Below, in pieces: positions 1 to 6,682 of a stretch of 9,453 nt of DNA. Below the pieces are notes generated by a model. The model did not search any database and had not been told where the DNA came from. It was given only the letters and a program-made list of their open reading frames with translations. Positions within the stretch are counted from its first letter, which is position 1, and every line of letters begins with the position of its first letter. The DNA lies in contig CANJMX010000054.1 in NCBI GenBank assembly GCA_947475125.1, positions 1 to 9,453 of the forward strand. Reading direction: 5' to 3'. The position numbers and the translations under genes are program-made. The DNA is from Actinomycetota bacterium. Lineage in GTDB: Bacteria; Actinomycetota; Thermoleophilia; Miltoncostaeales; Miltoncostaeaceae.

Positions 1-207
1 CACATGGGCCGCGTCAACCACACGCCCCTGCGACTCCGCCGCACGCAGCGCGCTGGCCAGCTCCACGCGCGTACCGCACCAGGTGACCAGGCGATCGCGC
101 GCTGCCACCAGCCCGTCGCGCGTTGCGTCGTGATGCGACTCGTCGGCGAGTACCGCCCGGGCGATGACGCTGCTGTCGAGGTAGGCGAGTGCGCCGGCGC
201 GAATCAT
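1..207 (-). CDS. vapC: PIN-domain ribonuclease toxin, VapC type (partial, 3' end beyond window)
   Basis: The frame starts at ATG 207-205 and stays open for 69 codons to base 1, so the C-terminal half is missing. The translation begins MIRAGALAYLDSSVIARAV; L-D-S-S places the first PIN acidic residue at Asp11. A T-R-V-E-L-A-S-A-L stretch puts the second conserved acid at Glu49. This layout (beta strand ending in Asp, helix, then R-V-E-x-x-S-A-L) is typical of VapC toxins, which are Mg-dependent RNases acting on tRNA, rRNA or mRNA. The start overlaps the antitoxin stop as ATGA, implying translational coupling. The remaining acidic residues expected in the C-terminal half cannot be seen. The RNA target cannot be told from sequence. 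The alternative, a stand-alone PIN nuclease, is unlikely given the antitoxin partner. Confidence 0.85.
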   Translation of the reverse strand, partial: MIRAGALAYLDSSVIARAVLADESHHDATRDGLVAARDRLVTWCGTRVELASALRAAESQGRVVDAAHV

Positions 208-518
208 GGCGTGCCGTCGTGTCGCTCCGCGAGCAGCGCTGCCACCACGGCGTCGCCGGCCCCCGCCGGCTGCCGGGCCGTCCACCGCGCATGCGCGGCA
301 TCCACACCCTCGGGTGAGTGCGCGCCCGGGGGTGTGGATGCCAGCAGCCCATGCGCGGCGGCGCGAGCACGAAATGGTGCGGCACCTTCGTGCCCTGTGG
401 CGATGGCGTGCTCAATGGCATTCGTGACGAACTCGTTGAGCGACACCCCGCGGGCTGCGGCCTCGGCCCGTGCCAGCGTATGCAGTGCATCGGGCACCCG
501 CGTAAGGATCTGCTTCAT
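204..518 (-). CDS. vapB: Ribbon-helix-helix antitoxin, VapB-like
   Basis: The protein has 104 residues and starts at ATG 518-516. Its N-terminus, MKQILTRVPDALHTLARAEA, fits an Arc/MetJ-type ribbon-helix-helix DNA-binding domain: a short strand (KQILTRVP), helix 1, then G-V-S-L-N-E-F-V starting helix 2. The C-terminal half, rich in Ala, Pro and Gly, would bind and neutralise the PIN toxin. The stop TGA overlaps the toxin ATG. The frame is open upstream to 635 with another ATG at 578, but the ribbon strand normally begins within a few residues of the start, and the inverted repeat and promoter-like box sit just upstream of 518. No Shine-Dalgarno sequence precedes 518, so a leaderless mRNA is possible. 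A large inverted repeat lies in the linker coding region. The family call is firm; the exact VapB subfamily is not. Confidence 0.82.
   Translation of the reverse strand: MKQILTRVPDALHTLARAEAAARGVSLNEFVTNAIEHAIATGHEGAAPFRARAAAHGLLASTPPGAHSPEGVDAAHARWTARQPAGAGDAVVAALLAERHDGTP
297..342. repeat. Large near-perfect inverted repeat inside the antitoxin gene
   Basis: The arm GGCATCCACACCC at 297-309 is answered by GGGTGTGGATGCC at 330-342, a perfect 13-bp match. After one mismatched position (310/329) the pairing continues with CGGG at 311-314 against CCCG at 325-328. The stem is therefore 18 positions with 17 pairs around a 10-base loop (315-324). The antitoxin mRNA would carry this hairpin within codons for the linker after the DNA-binding domain. 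The 9-mer CATGCGCGG flanks it as a direct repeat (290-298 and 350-358). No T-run follows, so it is not an ordinary intrinsic terminator. It could be an RNA control or processing element or a small intragenic palindromic insertion. Confidence 0.8.
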
Positions 519-524
519 GGCGTG

Positions 525-530
525 ATGATA
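525..530 (-). promoter_or_regulatory. Possible -10 element (TATCAT) for the vapBC operon
   Basis: On the minus strand TATCAT is followed by six bases and then the antitoxin ATG. It fits TAnnnT, the -10 form of leaderless actinobacterial promoters, where transcription starts at the initiation codon. It overlaps the distal arm of the inverted repeat, as expected for repression. No good -35 box was seen about 17 bases upstream. Confidence 0.3.
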
Positions 531-546
531 GCGGTGCGTGCTATCA
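526..546. promoter_or_regulatory. Putative VapBC operator (7-7-7 inverted repeat)
   Basis: TGATAGC at 526-532 and GCTATCA at 540-546 are perfect inverted arms separated by 7 bases. The repeat ends 7 bases before the antitoxin ATG. Ribbon-helix-helix antitoxins commonly bind such short palindromes beside their own promoter and repress the operon, more tightly with toxin bound. The palindrome is seen directly; the operator role is inferred from position. Confidence 0.6.
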
Positions 547-653
547 GTTGGCACATCGCGAAGATCGGTCGCTCGCATGGCCCTCAGCGTAGGTGCGCCG
601 GCGTCACGCGGAATGCGCGCAATGTGCCGTCTCACGGTCGGGGGTGTGCCGGG

Positions 654-1928
654 TTAGATCAGGTTGCGCGGGTCGTCGGGGTCGTCGTGCGGGACGTCCT
701 GATCAAAGGGGGCCTTGCGGTCGCGTGGGCCCAGTACGCCGGGCATGCGGTTGACGGCCTTCCACAGCAGCACGGCGAGCAATCCCGCCACCACCAGCGC
801 GGTCACACCGATTACCAGCAACCCGCCCCGTGCCCTCGGCTCGCCGGCCAGCGCCACGTGTGCCGTGCGGAGTGCATCGACCTGCTGTATCTCATAGGCA
901 GCAAGGCCATGCGACGGGTCACTGGCCAGCGTCCGGCGGAAGTCGGCCTTGGCCCCGTCCAGATCAAATCGCTGTACCCGTGCGAGCGCTGCGCGGTATG
1001 CCGTCTGCGTGCGGCCCTCCCATGGGCGTACTCCGGCACCGTCCAGCACCCGCAGGATCTCGTCGGTGGGGGCCATGGCGCCACCACCGGCCTTCCGCTT
1101 GATGAGCACCACGCCGCGGGCGTGGCCATTGGCGTCTACCACCGGCCCGCCGGAGTCGCCCATCTGGATGGGATTGGTGATGAGCGTGAGGTACCGGGTG
1201 GGCTGCTTGTCGGGGTGGCCGGTCTCACCGATGACGCCGGTGCGCACCGACGGCACCAGCGCGCCGTGCTGCGGTGCTGCAAATGGGTCGGTACTGCCGA
1301 ATCCCAGGCTGGCAACGGGCGTGCCCACGTCCTCGCCGCGGTCCAAACCGATTGACGGTGCGTCAGCCACGCCCGGCACGCGGATGACGGCGATGTCGCG
1401 TGTGCGGTCGGTCGCCACCAGACGCACGGATGCCCCGTTGTTGCGGGCTGCACCGGGCCCGGCTGCGGCCGGGCGCACGACGCGCTCCAACTGCATGAGC
1501 CCCACTGGGGTCACGCCATTGCGCTTCACCCAGTCAGCCGCGATCTGCTCCGAGTGCGGCTGCCCCTGCAGGGCGATCTTCTCCAGATATGCGGTGGCGG
1601 CGATCTCCGATGGGCTGGGGGAGATCACATGGTGGGCGCTCACCAGGTAGCCGTCGGGGGTCACGGCAAAGGCGGTGCCCTCCTTTCGTACCTCCCGCGC
1701 CTCGGCGGGCAGCGAGATCACGGTGCCACTGCGCAGCCGCAGTGCGGTGAGATGCGCGGTCACCTGCACGTTCCACACGGCGGGCATGGCGATGAGTGCC
1801 CCACGCACCACGGGGTCGGGCGAGAGCGCGTCGGGTACCCCGGCCGGGATGTCGCCGATCGCCGGCGAGGCCAAAGCCAGCGCGGCCAGTACGGCGGCGG
1901 TGATGATGCGTGGGCGGATCACGGCCAT
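654..1928 (-). CDS. Secreted, membrane-anchored trypsin-like serine protease
   Basis: The protein has 424 residues from ATG 1928. Residues about 8-26 form a hydrophobic signal peptide. The protease domain follows with a visible catalytic triad: His100 in S-A-H-H-V-I, Asp178 in R-D-I-A-V-I and Ser259 in G-D-S-G-G-P. This is the order and spacing of trypsin-like proteases related to the S1C/HtrA group. There is no PDZ domain. Residues about 307-355 are Ala-rich helices (YRAALARVQRFDLDGAKADF) resembling one TPR-like hairpin. A single transmembrane helix follows at about 368-389, then a charged tail. The inferred topology is protease outside and a short tail in the cytoplasm. The substrate is unknown. 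It starts 15 bases after the glycosyltransferase stop and so is probably cotranscribed. The upstream ribosome site is weak. Confidence 0.82.
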   Translation of the reverse strand: MAVIRPRIITAAVLAALALASPAIGDIPAGVPDALSPDPVVRGALIAMPAVWNVQVTAHLTALRLRSGTVISLPAEAREVRKEGTAFAVTPDGYLVSAHHVISPSPSEIAATAYLEKIALQGQPHSEQIAADWVKRNGVTPVGLMQLERVVRPAAAGPGAARNNGASVRLVATDRTRDIAVIRVPGVADAPSIGLDRGEDVGTPVASLGFGSTDPFAAPQHGALVPSVRTGVIGETGHPDKQPTRYLTLITNPIQMGDSGGPVVDANGHARGVVLIKRKAGGGAMAPTDEILRVLDGAGVRPWEGRTQTAYRAALARVQRFDLDGAKADFRRTLASDPSHGLAAYEIQQVDALRTAHVALAGEPRARGGLLVIGVTALVVAGLLAVLLWKAVNRMPGVLGPRDRKAPFDQDVPHDDPDDPRNLI

Positions 1929-1943
1929 GAGGCTAGACCGCCG

Positions 1944-3107
1944 TCAACGCCAGCCACCACCACGCGGTCCCCGCAGTGCCGAATCGAGTGTCATGGCCCC
2001 GTACAGCAGGCCGCTCACCGGTAGCGCAAGGCGCCAGGCACCCGCCAGGCCGAACTCCCGGGTGACGGGCGTGGCCGCCACTGCCATTGCGATCCAGCCG
2101 GCGGCGCCCACACCCACTGCCCACCATGCGGCAGCACCCCCGCCACTCGCCACGCCCACGATTCCGGCGAGAAGGGCCACCACCGACCCTGCGAACATGA
2201 TGAGCAATACCACCAGCACTGCGATGAGCAGGGGCCACGAGCGCCGCAGTTGCGTGAATGCGCTTCGGCGCACCATGTGCCACACCGACCCGAGATCGTC
2301 GTAGGCCCGCGCACTGGTCACCCGCTCCCGGCTGAGCGCCAGGCGGGTGGGCAAGCCCGCCCCGCGCTTGATCATGCGCGCCACCGACAGGTCGTCGATG
2401 AGCGCCCCGCGCACGGCATCCATTCCGCCAGCAGCAGCCAGCGCATCGGCCCGCACCAAGATGCATCCCCCGGCCGCCGATGCCGTGCGCGACCCGGCGC
2501 GGTTGGCCCACCGCATGGGGTAGAGCAGAAAGAAGAAGAGCACGAAGGGCGGGATGAGTAGCCGCTCCGCCAGCGACGTGCAGCGCAGCCGCGCCATTCG
2601 ACTGTTGAGCGCCAGCCCACCGGCAAGGGCGTCGGCCATCAGCGCGCGCAGTGAGTCGTGTGTGTGGTGGATGTCGGCATCGGTGAGCAGCAGCCACTCC
2701 GGGGCAGTCGTCTCGCGGTGCAGGCGGATGCCCTGATCCATGCCCCACACCTTGCCCACCCAGCCGTCGGGCAGCGGTGCGCCATCGATCACCTCAATGC
2801 CATGTCGCGCCACCCGCGCCATCTCACGCGCCACATCGGCGGTGGCATCGGTTGACCGCTCGCTCACCACGACCACCGACATCTCACCGGGGTAGTCCTG
2901 CTGGTCCAGCGCGCCCAGCGTGGGGCCAATCAAATCGGCTTCGTTGCGCGCGGGAACCACCACGCCCACCGACGGCCACAAATCCGGGTCGGGCACCGGG
3001 GGGTCGTCCGCGTCAACTGGTCGCAGGTCCCACGGGCGCGCGGGGTGCAGCAGCACCCCCGCCCAGCAGGCAAGGGCGAGGATCCCGGTGACGACGAACC
3101 AGATCAG
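1944..3107 (-). CDS. HpnB-like membrane glycosyltransferase, GT2 family
   Basis: This is a GT-A fold family 2 glycosyltransferase resembling HpnB, the hopanoid-cluster glycosyltransferase. From CTG 3107 it has 387 residues: an N-terminal membrane helix (IWFVVTGILALACWAGVL), V-V-V-P-A-R-N-E at 49-56, the T-D-A-D metal and sugar-nucleotide motif at 142-145, G-A-L-I-D-D at 235-239, a membrane-associated stretch at about 183-197 and three C-terminal hydrophobic segments from about 292 to 372. The ending L-L-Y-G-A-M-T-L-D-S-A-L-R also matches my recollection of the family. The first conventional start is GTG 3056 (residue 18), but that removes the membrane helix, so I prefer the rare CTG overlapping the purH stop as CTGA. 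The acceptor is unknown; no hopanoid genes are in view. It is the first non-purine gene after purH, with overlapping reading frames. Confidence 0.8.
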   Translation of the reverse strand: MIWFVVTGILALACWAGVLLHPARPWDLRPVDADDPPVPDPDLWPSVGVVVPARNEADLIGPTLGALDQQDYPGEMSVVVVSERSTDATADVAREMARVARHGIEVIDGAPLPDGWVGKVWGMDQGIRLHRETTAPEWLLLTDADIHHTHDSLRALMADALAGGLALNSRMARLRCTSLAERLLIPPFVLFFFLLYPMRWANRAGSRTASAAGGCILVRADALAAAGGMDAVRGALIDDLSVARMIKRGAGLPTRLALSRERVTSARAYDDLGSVWHMVRRSAFTQLRRSWPLLIAVLVVLLIMFAGSVVALLAGIVGVASGGGAAAWWAVGVGAAGWIAMAVAATPVTREFGLAGAWRLALPVSGLLYGAMTLDSALRGPRGGGWR

Positions 3108-4663
3108 TGCCGGAAGTGCCTGCGCCCGGTAGTGACCATCGCCGCGCCCAGGGCGTCCACGGCAGCGATCACTTCGTCGTCACGCATCGACCCACCGGGG
3201 TGGGCGATGGCCGTGGCGCCACCGGCGATGGCCATCTCGGGCGCATCGGGGAAGGGGAAGAATGCGTCGCTGGCCATGGCGCTGCCCTGAATGGGCAGGC
3301 CATTCTCAGCGGCCTTCGATGTGGCGATGCGCACGCTGTCGACCCGACTCATCTGACCAGCGCCGATACCCACCGTGGCGCCGTCCTTGGCGAACACGAT
3401 GGCGTTGCTCTTTACGTGCTTGGACACCTTCCAGGCGAACACCAGGTCAACCCACTCCTGGTCGGTGGGCTCGCGCTGGGTGACGCACTGCATGGTGTCG
3501 CGGCCCTCGTGGCCCTCATCCGGGTCCTGCACCAACATGCCACCCATCACGCGCCGGTACACGGGCTCTGCGGGGTTGCCGGGGCGCACACGCTCGCCGG
3601 TCTCAAGCAGGCGCACGTTGGGCTTGCGGGTGAGTACTTCGAGGGCGTCCTCGTCATACGCCGGCGCCCACAGCACCTCCACGAACATCTCAGCCAGGTG
3701 CTCGGCCAGTGCCAGGTCCACCGTGCGGTTTACCGCGTACACACCGCCAAAGGCCGATATCGGGTCACACGCCTTGGCGCGCAGGTAGGCGCTCGCCAGG
3801 TCGTCGCCCAGCGACACCCCGCATGGGTTGTTGTGCTTCACGATCACCACGGTCGGGTCATCGAACTCGGCCACCAACCCGCGGCCGGCGTCAACGTCGA
3901 GCAGGTTGTTGTACGACAGCGGCTTGCCGTGAAGCACCTTCACGCCGCCCAGCAGGTGCTGGGGCGCGCCGATCTGGCGGTAGTAGGCGCCGCGCTGATG
4001 CGGGTTCTCGCCGTAGCTGCACTCCAGTTCCTTCTTGAAGCCAATGGTGAAGCGGTCGGGGAAGTCCACATCGGGGTTGCCCTCCGATGCCATCCACGCG
4101 GCAATTGCCGTGTCGTAGGCGGCGGTCGCGCGGAAGGCTGCTGCGGCCAGCGTGCGGCGGGTGTCGTCGCCCACCCAGTTGCCGCCCGCCACCTCTGCCA
4201 GCACAGCGTCGTACTGCGACGGGTCGGTGACGATGGCCACGCGGTCGTGGTTCTTGGCCGATGCCCGCACCATGGCCGGGCCACCGATGTCGATCTCCTC
4301 CACCACATCGGCGCGGGTGAGGTCGGGCGTCGCCGCGGCCTGCTCAAACGGGTAGAGGTTGACCACCACCATGTCGATGGCCTCGATGCCGTTGGCCGCC
4401 ATGTCTGCGGCGTCGCCGTCGTGGCCGGCACGGGCGAGGATGCCGCCATGCACCTTGGGGTGCAGCGTCTTCACGCGTCCGCCCATGATCTCGGGGTGCC
4501 CCGTGACCTCGCTCACGTCTGTCACGGAGAGCCCGGCATCGCGCAGGGCCTTGGCCGTGCCGCCGGTGGAGATGAGCTGCACGCCCGCCTCCGACAGGCC
4601 TCGTGCCAGGTCAACCAGACCGGTCTTGTCGGATACCGACAGCAGGGCGCGTCGTGCGGCCAC
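3104..4663 (-). CDS. purH: Bifunctional AICAR formyltransferase / IMP cyclohydrolase
   Basis: PurH catalyses the last two steps to IMP: 10-formyl-THF-dependent formylation of AICAR, then ring closure of FAICAR. The 519-residue length is normal. Residues about 1-205 form the MGS-like cyclohydrolase domain, with L-L-S-V-S-D-K-T-G at 7-15, S-T-G-G-T at 32-36 and G-G-R-V-K-T-L-H-P-K at 61-70. The rest is the formyltransferase domain: S-Y-G-E-N-P-H-Q at 216-223, the catalytic Lys-His pair in K-H-N-N-P-C-G at 276-282, D-P-I-S-A-F-G-G at 300-307, S-N-A-I-V-F-A-K-D at 419-427 and S-D-A-F-F-P-F at 465-471. The start is GTG, one base after the purN stop. The long open frame on the opposite strand is a GC-rich shadow. 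Confidence 0.98.
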   Translation of the reverse strand: MAARRALLSVSDKTGLVDLARGLSEAGVQLISTGGTAKALRDAGLSVTDVSEVTGHPEIMGGRVKTLHPKVHGGILARAGHDGDAADMAANGIEAIDMVVVNLYPFEQAAATPDLTRADVVEEIDIGGPAMVRASAKNHDRVAIVTDPSQYDAVLAEVAGGNWVGDDTRRTLAAAAFRATAAYDTAIAAWMASEGNPDVDFPDRFTIGFKKELECSYGENPHQRGAYYRQIGAPQHLLGGVKVLHGKPLSYNNLLDVDAGRGLVAEFDDPTVVIVKHNNPCGVSLGDDLASAYLRAKACDPISAFGGVYAVNRTVDLALAEHLAEMFVEVLWAPAYDEDALEVLTRKPNVRLLETGERVRPGNPAEPVYRRVMGGMLVQDPDEGHEGRDTMQCVTQREPTDQEWVDLVFAWKVSKHVKSNAIVFAKDGATVGIGAGQMSRVDSVRIATSKAAENGLPIQGSAMASDAFFPFPDAPEMAIAGGATAIAHPGGSMRDDEVIAAVDALGAAMVTTGRRHFRH

Positions 4664-4664
4664 C

Positions 4665-5294
4665 TCAGGAACCTCCCACGTCGTTGACGATCATGTGGCG
4701 GGGGTTGGCCGGATCGCGCCGGACCTTCCCCTCGGAGTACAGGATGACTGCACGCGTCAGCACGCGGTGCTCGACGTCGTGAATGCGGGCGCTCAGGGTG
4801 TCCACCGTGTCGTCGCCCCGCACGGGTACCGGCTCCTGCAGCACCGGCGGACCGCCATCCACCGCCTCCTCGGCCAGGTGCACAGTGACGCCAGTGATGC
4901 GCACGCCCCACTCAAGTGCCTGCTCAATGGCGCGGAGCCCGGGGAACGACGGCAACAGCGATGGGTGCAGGTTGATCACCATGTCGGGGAATCGATTGAG
5001 GAACACCCCGGTGACGATGCTCATCCAGCCGGCCATCACGATGAGGTCGGGCTCCATGCGGCTGATCACACCGTTCAGTCGTGCGTCGCGGTCCTCGCGC
5101 CGTGCGGGATCGTCGAGGGCCACCACCACCGTTGGGATGCCGGCCTCCTCGGCCCGCTGCAACGCCCGGGCGCCGTCCTTGGAGCACACCACCAACGCGA
5201 TCGTGGCGTCAACCTTGGGGTTGCGATGTACGTCGTCGATGAGCGCCTGCAGGTTGCTGCCGTTGCCCGACACCATCACGACGACGCGCAGCAT
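4665..5294 (-). CDS. purN: Phosphoribosylglycinamide formyltransferase
   Basis: PurN transfers the formyl group of 10-formyltetrahydrofolate to GAR, giving FGAR (step 3). The 209-residue protein has V-S-G-N-G-S-N-L-Q at 8-16, the phosphate-binding loop. The catalytic trio is Asn108 and His110 in I-N-L-H-P-S-L-L-P, and Asp146 in A-V-D-G-G, matching Asn106, His108 and Asp144 of the E. coli enzyme. Start ATG 5294 overlaps the purM stop as TGATG and has GGAGG four bases upstream; an in-frame GTG lies just before it. The frame is open to 5498, but that extension runs through purM and reads like shadow sequence. Tetrahydrofolate released here links PurN to PurH, which uses the same cofactor and is encoded next. 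Confidence 0.97.
   Translation of the reverse strand: MLRVVVMVSGNGSNLQALIDDVHRNPKVDATIALVVCSKDGARALQRAEEAGIPTVVVALDDPARREDRDARLNGVISRMEPDLIVMAGWMSIVTGVFLNRFPDMVINLHPSLLPSFPGLRAIEQALEWGVRITGVTVHLAEEAVDGGPPVLQEPVPVRGDDTVDTLSARIHDVEHRVLTRAVILYSEGKVRRDPANPRHMIVNDVGGS
4671..4677 (-). promoter_or_regulatory. Shine-Dalgarno GGGAGGT for purH
   Basis: GGGAGGT on the minus strand ends 7 bases before the purH GTG at 4663. It lies inside the last codons of purN and supports the GTG start, where no nearby ATG exists. Confidence 0.75.
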
Positions 5295-6262
5295 CACACC
5301 TCCCAGGCGAGCCCGGGCGGGCCGGGCTCCACGCGACCCACCACGTGGGCGCCGGCGATCATGCCCACGGCGCGATCGGCTGCGGCCTGCGGCATCATCA
5401 GGCACATTCCAAGACCCATGTTGAAGGTGTCCCAGGCGGAGGCATCGTCCACCGCGCCGCCCGCCAGAAGGGCGGCGATTGCAGGGGCCTGAGGCCATGA
5501 GCCCTTTCGCAGTACCGGGCGCAGGCCATCAGGAAACACACGGGGCAGATTCTCGGGCAGCCCACCCCCGGTGATGTGCGCGGCCGCGTGCAGCTCCACG
5601 CCACTCGACTGCAGGGCGTGGATGTCGGCGGGGTAGAGGCGGGTGGGTGCGAGCAGTAGGTCGGCATCTGCCACCACGGAACCGTCGTCCACGAGCTTTC
5701 GCACCAGCGAGTAGCCGTTGCTGTGCACGCCGCTGCTCTCAATGCCCACGATCACGTCGCCGGCCTGTACCCGGTCGGGTCCCAGCATCTCGGCACGCTC
5801 AACGGCACCCACGGCGAAGCCGGCCATGTCGAAGTGGCCATCGGCGTAGAGGCCCGGCATCTCGGCGGTCTCGCCACCAAGCAGGATGCAGCCGCTGGCG
5901 TTGCAGGCCTCGCGTATCGACTTGACGATCACGGTCGCCTCGTCGGGGTCGAGCTTGCCGACGGCCAGATAATCGAGGAAGAACAGCGGCTTCGCGCCGG
6001 TGCACACCAAGTCGTTCACGCTCATCGCCACAAGGTCCTGCCCCAGACCCTCAATGCGGCCAAGCTGACGGGCCAACAGCACCTTGGTGCCCACGCCATC
6101 GGTGCAGGCCACCAGCACGCCATCACGCATGGGCGGCATGGGCAGCGTGCCCGCGAAGCCCGTGGTGCCGCCATGCACGAGGTCACGGATGCCCTCGGTC
6201 ATCGCGCGCGCGGCATCGAGGTTGACGCCTGCGTCTTCGTAGGAGATGCCTCGGTCGGTCAC
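5294..6262 (-). CDS. purM: Phosphoribosylformylglycinamidine cyclo-ligase (AIR synthetase)
   Basis: PurM closes the imidazole ring of FGAM with ATP to give AIR (step 5) and consumes the product of PurL. From GTG 6262 it has 322 residues, slightly short against the usual 340-350. The start gives VTDRGISYEDAGVNLDAARA, and S-Y-E-D-A-G-V aligns with the family's N-terminal S-Y-x-x-A-G-V. Other motifs are T-D-G-V-G-T-K at 54-60, M-S-V-N-D-L-V at 80-86 followed by C-T-G-A-K-P, L-G-G-E-T-A-E-M-P, S-S-G-V-H-S-N-G-Y-S, H-I-T-G-G-G-L-P-E-N and F-N-M-G-L-G-M. The frame remains open to 6454, but that part lies across the HEPN gene and has no PurM character. No good ribosome site precedes the GTG, which lies 10 bases after the HEPN stop, so its translation may depend on coupling to the inserted gene. 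Confidence 0.96.
   Translation of the reverse strand: MTDRGISYEDAGVNLDAARAMTEGIRDLVHGGTTGFAGTLPMPPMRDGVLVACTDGVGTKVLLARQLGRIEGLGQDLVAMSVNDLVCTGAKPLFFLDYLAVGKLDPDEATVIVKSIREACNASGCILLGGETAEMPGLYADGHFDMAGFAVGAVERAEMLGPDRVQAGDVIVGIESSGVHSNGYSLVRKLVDDGSVVADADLLLAPTRLYPADIHALQSSGVELHAAAHITGGGLPENLPRVFPDGLRPVLRKGSWPQAPAIAALLAGGAVDDASAWDTFNMGLGMCLMMPQAAADRAVGMIAGAHVVGRVEPGPPGLAWEV
5299..5303 (-). promoter_or_regulatory. Shine-Dalgarno GGAGG for purN
   Basis: GGAGG on the minus strand is four bases upstream of ATG 5294, inside the end of purM. It fixes the purN start against the longer open frame. Confidence 0.7.
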
Positions 6263-6272
6263 GAGCCGGAGG

Positions 6273-6602
6273 CTACCGGCTGGGTGCGGCGGGAAGGGCG
6301 TCAACGCGGGCCACGAGCATTCGCGCGCTTCGAACGACCTCTTGGCACTGCTGGCCGGACCACCGAGCAGCGCCGTCATAGTCGGCTCGCAGTCGTTCCT
6401 CCTGGAGCCAGAGGCCCAGGTCGGCGATGCTCCGCCACGTGTCCACCGAGGCATGCGGCGCCTCTTTGGCCGTGAGGTACTGCTCCCACACCTGACGGTG
6501 GAATCGTGTCTCGGCTGAGGCGAGGCCGTGGTCGCGGAGTGCCTGGCGCGCCGTATGGAAGGCCGCGTAGTACGCCCGGTTGATGACGGTGCGCCGCATC
6601 AA
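6273..6602 (-). CDS. HEPN-domain protein, candidate RNase toxin inserted in the pur operon
   Basis: From TTG 6602 the protein has 109 residues. Its hallmark is INRAYYAAFHTARQALRDHG, the classic HEPN helix; Arg9 and His16 form R-x6-H, compatible with the R-x4-6-H RNase motif of HEPN toxins. The rest is predicted helical. HEPN proteins often act as RNases or as partners of nucleotidyltransferase antitoxins. The listed start probably removes a helix: the frame is open to 6716, and its translation F-R-W-R-G-F-L-R-F-A-A-R-R just upstream looks like the usual first HEPN helix, but the only candidates there are CTG 6710 and GTA 6686. GTA 6686 has GGAGGGG five bases before it and overlaps the previous stop as GTAG. 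The last codons, A-A-P-S-R-stop, repeat the end of purF. The HEPN call is fairly firm; toxin function is inferred. Confidence 0.72.
   Translation of the reverse strand: MMRRTVINRAYYAAFHTARQALRDHGLASAETRFHRQVWEQYLTAKEAPHASVDTWRSIADLGLWLQEERLRADYDGAARWSGQQCQEVVRSARMLVARVDALPAAPSR
6274..6291. repeat. Direct repeat, copy at the 3' end of the HEPN gene
   Basis: TACCGGCTGGGTGCGGCG matches TACCGGCTGGGGGCGGCG at 7024-7041 in 17 of 18 positions. Both copies cover the same codons (A-A-P-S-R and most of the stop), so each ends a gene in the same register. It lies 11 bases before the purM start and forms one border of the two-gene insert. Confidence 0.65.
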
Positions 6603-6682
6603 CTGGCCGGGCCACCCCTGACGCCTCGCCGCGAACCTGAGGAACCCGCGCCACCGGAACCCGTGCGACGCAGTGGTGGGGG

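Noticed and set aside
519..653. Intrinsic terminator between the protease gene and vapB
   Set aside because: Only short scattered inverted repeats are present (for example GCGTCACGC at 601-609, and ggcacat at 550-556 with its complement at 622-628) and no T-run follows any stem.
318..1355. A 345-codon plus-strand frame opposite the protease and the 5' half of vapB
   Set aside because: It spans two confidently assigned minus-strand genes and the gap between them, with Arg/Cys/His-rich shadow composition.
1933..2748. A 271-codon minus-strand frame overlapping the glycosyltransferase
   Set aside because: It is an alternative frame of the glycosyltransferase with no domain and Arg/Gly/His-rich composition, while the HpnB-like frame has every family motif.
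3107..4687. A 526-codon open frame on the plus strand opposite purH
   Set aside because: It is an exact antisense shadow of a textbook PurH. GC-rich codon bias opens opposite frames, and its translation is rich in His, Val and Gly with no recognisable domain.
5295..5498. A 68-residue N-terminal extension of PurN
   Set aside because: It is a shadow of purM; ATG 5294 has GGAGG upstream and gives the normal PurN N-terminus.
6263..6454. A 64-residue N-terminal extension of PurM
   Set aside because: It runs through the HEPN coding region and shows no family similarity; PurM proteins begin close to S-Y-x-x-A-G-V.
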